From: Oscillospiraceae bacterium
GTDB lineage: Bacteria; Bacillota; Clostridia; Oscillospirales; Ruminococcaceae
Direction of reading: 5' to 3'
Assembly (NCBI GenBank): GCA_028694405.1
Contig: JAQUTM010000042.1
Span: 1-14,236 of the forward strand
Length of the DNA stretch: 14,236 nucleotides
The translations under genes and the position numbers were made by a program. Shown here piece after piece: positions 1 to 6,656 of this stretch. A model generated the notes under the pieces. The model had not been told where the DNA came from. It saw nothing but the letters and a program-made list of their open reading frames with translations, and did no database searches. Within the stretch, counting starts at the first letter, position 1, and the number at the start of each line of letters is the position of its first letter.

Positions 1-645
1 ATAGCCTACGCTGCTGCACAACAGCTGAAAAGGCTTTTCGGCGTCACACTCGGGGCCGGGCACATATTTTACAATGGTCTCAAACAGCGGTGTTAAATCA
101 GTGCCTTCTACGTCGGGGCTGTAGCTTGCGGTGCCCTGACGTCCGCAGCAAAACAGCATGGGGCTGTCAAGCTGCTCATCAGTAGCGCCAAGGTCCATAA
201 GCAACAACAAAATTTCATCAATGATTTCTTTGATGCGTGCGTCGGGACGGTCAATTTTATTTACACAAATTACAATGCTCAAATTTTGAGCCAAAGCTTT
301 TTGCAAAACAAAGCGTGTCTGAGGCATAGGGCCTTCGGCTGCGTCAACAAGCAGCAAAACGCCGTTAACCATTTTTAGTACGCGCTCAACTTCGCCGCCA
401 AAGTCGGCGTGTCCCGGGGTGTCTATCAAGTTAATTTTTGTATCTTTGTACCATGTGCAGGCGTTTTTAGCCAAAATGGTAATACCGCGTTCACGCTCAA
501 TGTCGCCGCTGTCCATAACACGGTCAGCCACTACTTGGTTTTCACGGAAAGCGCCGCCCTGTTTTAACATTTCGTCAACAAGGGTGGTCTTGCCATGGTC
601 AACGTGGGCTATAATGGCAATATTGCGCAAATCTTTTCTCTCCAT
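1..645 (-). CDS. typA: Ribosome-associated translational GTPase TypA/BipA (N-terminal part, cut by window edge)
   Basis: The minus-strand frame reads 215 codons from ATG at 645 to the window edge, with no stop. The protein begins MERKDLRNIAIIAHVDHGKT. All GTPase motifs of a translational GTPase are present: G1 AHVDHGKT (residues 13-20), G2 RGIT (53-56), G3 DTPGH (75-79) and G4 NKID (129-132). The spacing, the ERERGITILAKN switch and the SSVGY end of the visible part fit TypA/BipA rather than EF-G or LepA. TypA is known to bind the ribosome near the EF-G site and to support 50S assembly and growth under stress or cold. The C-terminal EF-G-like domains lie outside the window. The start is supported by GGAGG at 650-654, four bases upstream. 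The gene is divergent from ruvC and has its own promoter. The missing part prevents any check for downstream lesions. Confidence 0.95.
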   Translation of the reverse strand, partial: MERKDLRNIAIIAHVDHGKTTLVDEMLKQGGAFRENQVVADRVMDSGDIERERGITILAKNACTWYKDTKINLIDTPGHADFGGEVERVLKMVNGVLLLVDAAEGPMPQTRFVLQKALAQNLSIVICVNKIDRPDARIKEIIDEILLLLMDLGATDEQLDSPMLFCCGRQGTASYSPDVEGTDLTPLFETIVKYVPGPECDAEKPFQLLCSSVGY

Positions 646-723
646 ACGTCCTCCATCTGTGTAAAGGGGTGCTGTAAAAGCGCCATCTCTGTAAAATATC
701 TCTTATATATAGTCAACTCATAA

Positions 724-752
724 ATTATAAGGGATAATGCGGCTAAAATCAA
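724..752 (-). promoter_or_regulatory. Predicted sigma-A promoter of typA
   Basis: On the minus strand the region reads TTGATT (752-747), a 17-base spacer, then a consensus TATAAT (729-724). Transcription would start near 717, giving a leader of about 70 nt before the typA start at 645. The -10 is a perfect match and the -35 matches 4 of 6, with ideal spacing. A second TTGACT on the same strand (about 717-712) lacks a good -10 and was not chosen. Confidence 0.7.
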
Positions 753-985
753 CAGTTTTTTCAGCTAACCAACAAATTCATCTGTTAAACTTTAGCATAT
801 TTGCCAATAAACCAAAAATGCAAGTATAAATTAGCGGTAATATGGTGCTTTTGCATAAAAATATTTTCTGTTGGCGTCATCTTGCTTTGCCGGCAAAAAA
901 CAAAAAGTGCAAAATTAGGCGGCAATATCGCTGTTACAAGCAGTTTTTGGGCAGAGGCATAAGTATAAAATGCCCTTGTTTTTTA

Positions 986-1014
986 TTGAGTATACAGGTT
1001 TGTTGTGATATAAT
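986..1014 (+). promoter_or_regulatory. Predicted sigma-A promoter of the ruvC operon
   Basis: TTGAGT (986-991), a 17-base spacer and consensus TATAAT (1009-1014) are present. An extended -10 TGn element (TGA, 1006-1008) sits directly before the -10. The expected start is near 1021, leaving a 5' leader of about 110 nt before ruvC. This is the strongest promoter-like match seen in the window. Confidence 0.75.
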
Positions 1015-1129
1015 AGAGTGATTTATTCTATCTTGATAAATTTAATTTATAAGGCGGCAAAAGTAAATTTGTTTTTGCTGTGGTTATAAACTGCTTTTTA
1101 ATAAGGCAGATAAAGAGGGAGGAGAAAAA

Positions 1130-1651
1130 TTGCGCATTTTAGGCATTGACCCTGGCTATGCTATTGTGGGCTGGGGTGTAGTAGATTATGCCGGTATTCA
1201 GTTTAAAACAGCTGGGTTTGGCGCCATTGAAACCCCTTCTCACACAGATTTTTCTGTCAGGCTGCAAAAGGTTTACGAGGATATGTGCGCCATATTGGAT
1301 AAGGCAAAGCCCGACGCCATGGCGATAGAGACGCTTTTTTATACAACCAACCAAAAAACCGTTATTTATGTTGCCGAGGCGCGCGGCGTTATTTTACTGG
1401 CTGCCAAGCAGGCAGGCGTGCCCGTTTTTGAATATACACCGCTGCAAATTAAATTGAGTGTGGCAGGTTATGGCAAAGCTTTAAAAAAACAGGTGCAGGA
1501 GATGACACGGGTTTTACTTAAATTAGAAAAAGTGCCAAAGCCGGACGATACGGCCGACGCATTGGCTGTGGCTATTTGTCACGCCCACAGCTATCGCGCC
1601 AAGCAGTACGACAACACGCTTACAAAGCGCCAGCAGATGGGTTACTTTTAG
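1130..1651 (+). CDS. ruvC: Holliday junction resolvase RuvC
   Basis: This 173-residue protein is a normal RuvC length. RuvC is the dimeric, metal-dependent endonuclease that cuts Holliday junctions after RuvAB branch migration. It begins MRILGIDPGYAIVGWG, and the four acidic catalytic residues of the RNase H-like fold are visible: D7, E67 (MAIETLF), D140 and D143 (KPDDTADALA). The start codon is TTG at 1130, supported by the strong site GAGGGAGGAG (1115-1124) five bases upstream and by alignment of the conserved N-terminal RILGIDPG. The last residues (TKRQQMGYF) are a plausible family tail. The gene heads ruvC-ruvA-GNAT-ruvB, and ruvA starts 18 bases after its stop. Confidence 0.96.
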   Translation: MRILGIDPGYAIVGWGVVDYAGIQFKTAGFGAIETPSHTDFSVRLQKVYEDMCAILDKAKPDAMAIETLFYTTNQKTVIYVAEARGVILLAAKQAGVPVFEYTPLQIKLSVAGYGKALKKQVQEMTRVLLKLEKVPKPDDTADALAVAICHAHSYRAKQYDNTLTKRQQMGYF

Positions 1652-1669
1652 CAGAGAAAGGATAACAGT

Positions 1670-2266
1670 ATGATATACAGCTTAACAGGTGAAATTATAG
1701 AAAAAACCCCAAGCGAGGTGGTAATCAGCTGTGGCGGCGTGGGTTATTTGGTAAACGTACCCATAACCGCCAGCGGCGCAATACCTGCCGTGGGCAGCGT
1801 GGGCACCATTTACACTTACCTGAATGTGCGCGAGGACGGGTTGGATTTATTCGGCTTTGCCGATTTGGAAAGTAAGCGTATGTTTCAGCTTTTAATCAGT
1901 GTAAGCGGTGTTGGCCCAAAGGTTGGGCTTGCCTTGCTAAGCGCGCTTTCCGTACAGCGCATCGCGCTGGCAATCAGTGCGGGAGATTTTAAAACGCTAA
2001 CGGCAGCTAACGGCGTTGGGCCAAAGGTGGCACAGCGCATGGTGCTGGAGCTGAAAGACAAGGTGGGTATGCAGCAAGCAGCGGGTGTAACCATGCGTGA
2101 TGTTACAACGGGCGCACAAAGCGCGGGAAGTACCGCACAGGCCATTGCGGCACTTTCAAGCTTGGGCTACAGCCAAAGCGAGGCGGCTATGGCCATTGCA
2201 AAGCTGGATCAGAGCCTATCGGTAGAAGAAATGATACGTCTTGCCCTGCGCGGCATGGCAAAGTAA
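1670..2266 (+). CDS. ruvA: Holliday junction branch migration complex subunit RuvA
   Basis: This 198-residue protein is of usual length. RuvA tetramers bind the four-way junction and load the RuvB hexameric motor. The N-terminal OB-fold (residues 1-63) ends in VREDGLDLFGF, the family hallmark. Two helix-hairpin-helix motifs follow: SGVGPKVGLALL (79-90) and NGVGPKVAQRMVLEL (114-128). A low-complexity linker runs to about residue 150, and the C-terminal RuvB-binding domain III (about 152-198) contains AIAALSSLGYSQSEA. The start ATG has AGAAAGGA at 1655-1662. It is co-directional with ruvC (18-base gap), so co-transcription is likely. Confidence 0.96.
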   Translation: MIYSLTGEIIEKTPSEVVISCGGVGYLVNVPITASGAIPAVGSVGTIYTYLNVREDGLDLFGFADLESKRMFQLLISVSGVGPKVGLALLSALSVQRIALAISAGDFKTLTAANGVGPKVAQRMVLELKDKVGMQQAAGVTMRDVTTGAQSAGSTAQAIAALSSLGYSQSEAAMAIAKLDQSLSVEEMIRLALRGMAK

Positions 2267-2334
2267 AAAAGCAGCCATATAATAAAATAAACTGCATTTT
2301 ATTTTTATTTTCAGCAAGAAAGGGGAAAACAGTA

Positions 2335-2790
2335 ATGCAACAAGATAACACACAATACACCATTACCCTGCGTGATGCCCAAATAGATGACGCACAGGCA
2401 ATTTGGAAGTTAAATGATAAAGTGTTCGGGTATGAATACCCTTTGGAAACCACCCGCAAGCAGCTTGCGCAGCTGTTAAAAAATCCTTTCTATCGCTTTT
2501 TTGTTGTATGCGTGGAGGATAAGGTAGTGGGCTATGCGCAAGCCGCAGATTACGACAGCACTTACGGCGAGCCCATGAAAAACATTATGGCTATTGCGGT
2601 AGACGAGGCTTATCAGGGCTGTGGCGCGGGGCGTGCTTTGCTGCAAGCGGTTGAGGCGTGGTCGCGTCAAAGCGGCTGTGCAGGGGTACGGCTTGTCTCT
2701 GGGTTTGACAGACAAAAGGCTCACGGCTTTTATGCACACTGCGGCTACGAGCACCGCAAAGACCAAAAAAACTTTACCAAAAAGTTTTAG
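2335..2790 (+). CDS. GNAT-family N-acetyltransferase, substrate unknown
   Basis: This 151-residue single-domain protein has the GNAT fold signature. The segment MAIAVDEAYQGCGAGRALL contains the acetyl-CoA pyrophosphate-binding loop QGCGAG (residues 94-99). The C-terminal HGFYAHCGYEHRKDQKNFTKKF is the usual motif B region, including the tyrosine that often serves as general acid. Such proteins move an acetyl group from acetyl-CoA to an amine on a small molecule, peptide or protein. Nothing visible gives the substrate. AAAGGGG (2319-2325) is the likely ribosome binding site. The gene sits between ruvA (68 bases upstream) and ruvB (51 bases downstream), so it probably shares their transcript. 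A role in recombination should not be assumed from position alone. Confidence 0.85.
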   Translation: MQQDNTQYTITLRDAQIDDAQAIWKLNDKVFGYEYPLETTRKQLAQLLKNPFYRFFVVCVEDKVVGYAQAADYDSTYGEPMKNIMAIAVDEAYQGCGAGRALLQAVEAWSRQSGCAGVRLVSGFDRQKAHGFYAHCGYEHRKDQKNFTKKF

Positions 2791-2841
2791 CATACAGCCA
2801 AAAAAGTGAAATTACCGTAGGAAAGGAAACTCCGTTTAGCT

Positions 2842-3891
2842 ATGGATATTATGGATATAGATGAAAATCGCCTGGTAAGCCCCGAGGTTTCGTTTGAAGA
2901 TGCAGACACCGAGCAAAGCTTGCGTCCGCGTACCTTAGAGGAGTATATTGGGCAGGAAAAAGTAAAGGAAAATTTAAAGGTTTATATTGAGGCCGCTAAA
3001 ATGCGAGGCGAGCCCTTAGACCATTTGTTGCTTTACGGGCCTCCGGGTCTTGGCAAAACCACGCTTTCGGGCATTATTGCACAGGAAATGGGTGTACAAA
3101 TACGCATAACCAGCGGCCCCGCCATTGAAAAGCCGGGAGATTTGGCTGCGTTGCTTACCAACCTGCAAGAGGGCGACGTACTGTTTATAGATGAAATTCA
3201 CCGCTTGTCCCGCCAGGTAGAAGAGGTTTTGTATCCTGCCTTAGAGGACTATGCGCTGGATATTATGATTGGTAAAGGCCCCAGTGCCCAAAGTATACGC
3301 ATCAATTTGCCGCGCTTTACGTTGGTGGGTGCCACTACCCGTGCAGGCCAGCTTACCGGTCCCCTGCGGGACCGCTTTGGTGTTTTGCTAAAGCTGGAGC
3401 TTTACACCCCCGATGAAATTGCAAAAATTGTAAAGAGAAGTGCAGGCATTTTAAATGTACCCTGTACAGCCGAGGGCGCCTATGCACTTGCGCAGTGCGC
3501 CCGCGGTACGCCTCGTGTTGCAAACCGTCTGCTAAAACGTGCGCGCGATTTTGCTATGGTTATGGGAGACGGCACCCTCAACGAAAGCACGGCTGCCCAC
3601 GCTTTAAAGCGTATGGATATTGACAGCTTAGGGTTAGACACCCTTGACCGCAGCGTTATGCGTGCCATCATAGAGATGTACAACGGCGGCCCGGTAGGAC
3701 TGGAAACCTTGGCCGCAGCCTTGGGCGAGGAGGCCATTACCCTAGAGGACGTGTGTGAACCATATCTGATGCAAATGGGCTTTTTAACGCGCACACCGCG
3801 CGGACGCTGTGTTACACAGCTTGCTTACGAGCATTTGGGCATGAGACACCCTGCCCCCGCAGCCCAGCTTTCACTGGAGGATTTGCAATAA
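2842..3891 (+). CDS. ruvB: Holliday junction branch migration ATPase RuvB
   Basis: This 349-residue AAA+ motor drives branch migration with RuvA. Visible elements are Walker A GPPGLGKT (66-73), Walker B LFIDEIH (114-120), sensor 1 ATTRAG (164-169), arginine finger in LRDRFG (R176), sensor 2 RGTPRVANRLL (R225), and a C-terminal winged helix with GFLTRTPRGR (313-322). Length and order are normal. The start at 2842 is the first ATG after an in-frame stop at 2818-2820. The only Shine-Dalgarno-like run (AGGAAAGGA, 2819-2827) lies 14 bases upstream, longer than for the neighbours. A second ATG at 2854 would be further still. Weak initiation, or a short start-site error, is therefore possible. Confidence 0.96.
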   Translation: MDIMDIDENRLVSPEVSFEDADTEQSLRPRTLEEYIGQEKVKENLKVYIEAAKMRGEPLDHLLLYGPPGLGKTTLSGIIAQEMGVQIRITSGPAIEKPGDLAALLTNLQEGDVLFIDEIHRLSRQVEEVLYPALEDYALDIMIGKGPSAQSIRINLPRFTLVGATTRAGQLTGPLRDRFGVLLKLELYTPDEIAKIVKRSAGILNVPCTAEGAYALAQCARGTPRVANRLLKRARDFAMVMGDGTLNESTAAHALKRMDIDSLGLDTLDRSVMRAIIEMYNGGPVGLETLAAALGEEAITLEDVCEPYLMQMGFLTRTPRGRCVTQLAYEHLGMRHPAPAAQLSLEDLQ

Positions 3892-4128
3892 TCCTGTAAA
3901 TTTAAAAAACCGAAAATAGATATGCGTGGTTACTTTTAAACGCAATAATGTGTTTTATCAGGCCAAAGCAAACCGCAGCCTAACAGGGCTGTTTAAAAGT
4001 TGTGCCGTAACCGCCATGTCATGTAAAGTATTTAGATATTACAGCAGGCAGTACGGCTAATAAGGTGCTTGTCCGCTAGAATATAAAGTTGCAGTAACTT
4101 ATTCTATTTTTTAAAGGAGCATATTACT
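3892..4128 (+). promoter_or_regulatory. Structured non-coding region between ruvB and glmM (possible leader RNA)
   Basis: These 237 bases hold no gene. Several inverted repeats are directly visible. ACTTTTAAAC (3932-3941) pairs perfectly with GTTTAAAAGT (3991-4000), and outer GGTT (3928-3931) can pair with AACC (4009-4012) across an 8-base bulge. Inside the loop, CAGCC (3976-3980) pairs with GGCTG (3987-3991). GCCGTA (4004-4009) can instead pair with TACGGC (4052-4057). A terminator-like hairpin abuts the glmM ribosome binding site. I see no good sigma-A promoter here and no known riboswitch consensus. The region could be a cis-acting leader or merely the 3' end of the ruv transcript. Confidence 0.4.
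4077..4112 (+). terminator. Terminator-like hairpin directly before the glmM ribosome binding site
   Basis: TAGAATA (4077-4083) and AGTT (4087-4090) pair with AACT (4096-4099) and TATTCTA (4100-4106). This gives 11 base pairs with a three-base bulge and a five-base loop, followed at once by six T residues (4107-4112). The stem is AT-rich, so its strength is uncertain. It could end the ruv transcript or act as an attenuator for glmM, since the Shine-Dalgarno AAAGGAG starts at the next base. Confidence 0.45.
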
Positions 4129-5481
4129 ATGGGAAAATTATTTGGAACAGACGGTGTGCGCGGCGTTGCCGGGCAGGATTTAAGCCCGGAATTGGCGATG
4201 CAAATCGGCCGCAGTGCAGCATATGTGTTAACAGGCAAGCTATCCCACCGCCCTAAATTTCTTATCGGTAAAGATACGCGTATCAGCGGTGATATGTTGG
4301 AGAGTGCTTTGGCAGCCGGGCTGTGCAGCGTTGGTGCTGACGTAGAGCTGCTTGGCGTTGTGCCAACCCCCGCAGTGGCACGCATGGTGCAAATGTACGG
4401 TGCAGATGCCGGTGTGGTAATTAGTGCAAGCCATAACCCCGTAGAGTTTAACGGCATTAAAATTTTTAAAGGCGACGGCTATAAGCTGCCCGACGAAATT
4501 GAAAATGAAATTGAAAAAATTATTTTAGAGGATATTCCCGTAGAATTAAGCACAGGTGCAGCAGTAGGCCGCGTAAGCGTACGCCGTAGTGCCATTGATG
4601 ACTATGTGGAGTATCTTGCCCAAAACGCAAAGGCAAATTTGCAGGGGCTTAACGTTGCGTTTGACTGTGCCAACGGTGCAAGCAGCGCTGTAGCACAAAA
4701 GCTGTTTGTTCGCCTTGGTGCAAACTGTACCTTTATCGGCGCACAGCCGGACGGTACCAACATCAACGACGGCTGTGGTTCTACCCACCTAGATAAGCTG
4801 GCAAAATTTGTTGTGGAAAACAAGCTGGACGCAGGTATTGCTTTTGACGGTGACGCTGACCGCTGCTTGGCTGTAGATGAGCTTGGCCAAGAAATTGACG
4901 GTGATAAAATTATTGCTATTTTGGCTACCGATATGAAAGAAAAAGGCGAGCTGCCCGATGACACCGCTGTTGTAACGGTTATGAGCAACTTGGGCTTTAT
5001 GGAGTTTATGCGCGGCCAAGGCATGAAAATAGCAACTACCGCTGTAGGTGACCGCTATGTTCTGGAGGAAATGCGTGAGCACGGATATGGCCTTGGCGGC
5101 GAGCAAAGCGGCCATGTAATTTTGTTAAACCATTCTACTACAGGTGACGGCGAGTTGACCGCAAGCCATTTGCTAAACGTATTAGCCGAGAAAAAATGCA
5201 AAATGAGCCAATTAAACGGCATTTACACCAAGTTTCCGCAGGTTCTTATCAATATAGAGGCAAATGCGGCACAAAAACTGCGCTTTAAAGATGATGAGTA
5301 TATTCAGGGCTTTATTGAGAGCCAACAGCAGACGTTGATGGGCTTGGGACGCGTTTTGGTGCGTGTTTCCGGCACCGAGCCTTTAATCCGTGTAATGGTA
5401 GAGGGCAAAAACGAAGCCGATATTGCACGCAGCGCCGAAATGATTGCAAATAAAATTAAAGATCGCTTTGTAAAAGCTTGA
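4129..5481 (+). CDS. glmM: Phosphoglucosamine mutase GlmM
   Basis: This 450-residue protein has standard GlmM length. It interconverts glucosamine-6-phosphate and glucosamine-1-phosphate, which leads to UDP-GlcNAc for peptidoglycan. The N-terminus GKLFGTDGVRGVAG is the family signature. The phosphorylated active-site serine is S101 in ISASHNP (98-104). The metal loop DGDADR is at 240-245, the sugar-binding loop GEQSGH at 324-329 and the C-terminal phosphate-binding loop RVSGTEPLIRVM at 412-423. GEQSGH with SASHNP favours GlmM over phosphoglucomutase or phosphomannomutase. AAAGGAG (4113-4119) is the ribosome binding site. The gene is flanked by structured intergenic regions on both sides, so it may be transcribed or regulated separately. 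I see no glmS-type ribozyme sequence upstream. Confidence 0.96.
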   Translation: MGKLFGTDGVRGVAGQDLSPELAMQIGRSAAYVLTGKLSHRPKFLIGKDTRISGDMLESALAAGLCSVGADVELLGVVPTPAVARMVQMYGADAGVVISASHNPVEFNGIKIFKGDGYKLPDEIENEIEKIILEDIPVELSTGAAVGRVSVRRSAIDDYVEYLAQNAKANLQGLNVAFDCANGASSAVAQKLFVRLGANCTFIGAQPDGTNINDGCGSTHLDKLAKFVVENKLDAGIAFDGDADRCLAVDELGQEIDGDKIIAILATDMKEKGELPDDTAVVTVMSNLGFMEFMRGQGMKIATTAVGDRYVLEEMREHGYGLGGEQSGHVILLNHSTTGDGELTASHLLNVLAEKKCKMSQLNGIYTKFPQVLINIEANAAQKLRFKDDEYIQGFIESQQQTLMGLGRVLVRVSGTEPLIRVMVEGKNEADIARSAEMIANKIKDRFVKA

Positions 5482-5494
5482 TTTTCGTAAGTAA

Positions 5495-5568
5495 TGTAAA
5501 CAGCTTTGGCTGTTTACACAAATCGGTCGTTAAAAAAACAAGACAGCCGTTTTGTGCAAACAGCCAAA
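5495..5568 (+). repeat. Three-armed inverted-repeat cluster between glmM and the methyltransferase gene
   Basis: TGTAAACAGC (5495-5504) and GCTGTTTACA (5509-5518) form a perfect 10-bp hairpin with a TTTG loop, starting 13 bases after the glmM stop. The segment 5505-5522 (TTTGGCTGTTTACACAAA) is also the reverse complement of 5551-5568 at 17 of 18 positions. The middle arm can therefore pair with either neighbour but not with both. Neither hairpin is followed by a T-run, so a classical intrinsic terminator is not supported. Possible roles are an mRNA-processing or stability element, an alternative-fold switch, or a DNA operator dyad. Confidence 0.6.
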
Positions 5569-5593
5569 CAGGATATAAAATAGGAGAGACAAA

Positions 5594-6481
5594 ATGAGAG
5601 CAGCCAAGGATTGGAAAGACTACGAAATTATAGACGCCACCAAAGGAAACCGACTGGAGCGATGGGGCAGCACTATTTTGGTAAGGCCGGACCCGCAGGT
5701 GGTTTGGAAAAACTATGAAATCAGCCCACAGTGGCGCAACCCCCATGCCGTATACCACCGCAGCAACAGCGGCGGCGGAAAATGGGACTATAAGCGCCAT
5801 GTACAGGAAAAGTGGAACATTACCTACAAGGATTTAACCTTTATTGTAAGCCCTACAGGCTTTAAGCACACAGGTGTGTTTCCCGAGCAGGCCGTTAACT
5901 GGGATTTATACCGCCAGCTGATTGCCAAAGCGGGGCGCCCTGTAAAAGTGTTAAACCTGTTTGGGTACACAGGGGGGGCAACCTTAGCGTGTGCAGCGGC
6001 AGGCGCTAACGTATGCCATGTAGATGCCAGTAAGGGCATGGTTGCGTGGGGACGCGAAAACGCAGCAGTCAGCGGCCTTGCGGACAAGCCAATCCGCTGG
6101 ATTGTAGATGACTGTGGTAAATTTGTGGCGCGCGAAGCGCGTCGGGGCAGTAAATATGATGCCATTATTATGGACCCCCCAAGCTACGGCCGCGGCCCTG
6201 GGGGAGAAATTTGGAAGCTGGAAGACTGCATTGATGATTTGATTAGCCAGTGTATGGAAATTGTAAGCGATACACCGCTGTTTTTTGCGGTTAACAGCTA
6301 TACTGCCGGCATAAGTCCCAGCGTAATGAAATATATGCTGCAAACAAAGATGCAGCCCAAATACGGCGGCAGTGTAAGCTGTGATGAAATCGGTCTACCT
6401 GTCAGCGCTACCGGCGGCGAAGTGCCCTGCGGCGCCACCGCCATTTGGACAGAACAACAAATGGATACAATACAGCCGTAG
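5594..6481 (+). CDS. Class I SAM-dependent methyltransferase, COG1092/RlmI-like without a PUA domain
   Basis: In this 295-residue protein the C-terminal part is a Rossmann-fold methyltransferase. Motif I is VLNLFGYTGGATLACAAAGA (119-138), the ribose-binding acid is D144 in HVDAS, the adenine region is VDDC (171-174), and motif IV is DPPSYGRG (194-201). DPPSY/F and the sequence around motif I resemble the COG1092 group, which includes 23S rRNA m5C methyltransferases RlmI/RlmK. The N-terminal PUA domain of RlmI is absent. Instead there is an N-terminal part of about 110 residues rich in tryptophan and basic residues (LERWGSTILVRPDPQVVW), seen in a clostridial subgroup of this family. The substrate, probably RNA, is not shown by the sequence. 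The start ATG follows AGGAGA (5582-5587). Confidence 0.82.
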   Translation: MRAAKDWKDYEIIDATKGNRLERWGSTILVRPDPQVVWKNYEISPQWRNPHAVYHRSNSGGGKWDYKRHVQEKWNITYKDLTFIVSPTGFKHTGVFPEQAVNWDLYRQLIAKAGRPVKVLNLFGYTGGATLACAAAGANVCHVDASKGMVAWGRENAAVSGLADKPIRWIVDDCGKFVAREARRGSKYDAIIMDPPSYGRGPGGEIWKLEDCIDDLISQCMEIVSDTPLFFAVNSYTAGISPSVMKYMLQTKMQPKYGGSVSCDEIGLPVSATGGEVPCGATAIWTEQQMDTIQP

Positions 6482-6656
6482 GTTTTGTGAAAAATGCGGT
6501 GCTTTAAGCCAAAGCAGAAAAGCTTGTTTGGCTTTGGGCACATACGGCAGTTAAAACAACATAAGATAAATGCAGCAGCTTTACTAAAAGCTGACGGGTG
6601 AGTTTTCCACCAAAAACGCAAAAGCTGTGGAAAACCTGTCCATTAAGGAGCATAAA
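6482..6656 (+). promoter_or_regulatory. Non-coding leader upstream of ecfA1 with three hairpins
   Basis: This 175-base gap holds no gene. It has three perfect inverted repeats: AAGCCAAA/TTTGGCTT (6506-6513 with 6527-6534), CAGCTTT/AAAGCTG (6576-6582 with 6587-6593) and GTTTTCCAC/GTGGAAAAC (6602-6610 with 6627-6635). The last ends nine bases before the ecfA1 Shine-Dalgarno AAGGAG (6645-6650). A second AAAGCTG copy at 6621-6627 could compete for CAGCTTT and would disturb the third hairpin. None has a T-run. I see no convincing promoter. Confidence 0.4.

Larger units (their letters stand above)
646..1129. other. Divergent intergenic region between typA and ruvC
   Basis: This stretch of 484 AT-rich bases holds no credible gene. 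It contains one sigma-A-type promoter facing each way (listed separately). Between the promoters, about 753-985, I see only weak dyads, for example GGCAT/ATGCC around 957-976. I see no tRNA-like or riboswitch-like fold. The ruvC leader, about 110 nt after the promoter, contains an AT-only dyad (AAATTTA/TAAATTT) of doubtful meaning. Confidence 0.7.

Noticed and set aside
419..664. Plus-strand open frame of 81 codons
   Set aside because: It lies antisense to the N-terminal GTPase domain of typA, whose motifs are complete on the minus strand; there is no family resemblance.
956..985. Terminator upstream of the ruvC promoter (GGCAT/ATGCC followed by a T-rich run)
   Set aside because: The stem is only five base pairs and no gene ends nearby on the plus strand, so there is nothing for it to terminate.
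3892..4128. glmS-type ribozyme/riboswitch or T-box upstream of glmM
   Set aside because: I could find neither the conserved glmS core nor the T-box specifier and antiterminator bulge sequence; the visible helices do not match these classes.
5552..5579. Possible promoter TTGTGC-N16-TATAAA before the methyltransferase gene
   Set aside because: The -35 is poor, and the transcript would start at about 5586, inside the ribosome binding site, leaving no usable leader.
6602..6635. TTTTCCAC/GTGGAAAA arms as DnaA boxes
   Set aside because: They resemble TTATCCACA only partly; there are just two copies, no AT-rich unwinding region and no origin-associated genes nearby. The inverted repeat is better described as a hairpin.
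6627..6656. GTG at 6627 as an upstream start for ecfA1
   Set aside because: There is no ribosome binding site, the codon is within a hairpin arm, and ATG 6657 has AAGGAG at ideal spacing.
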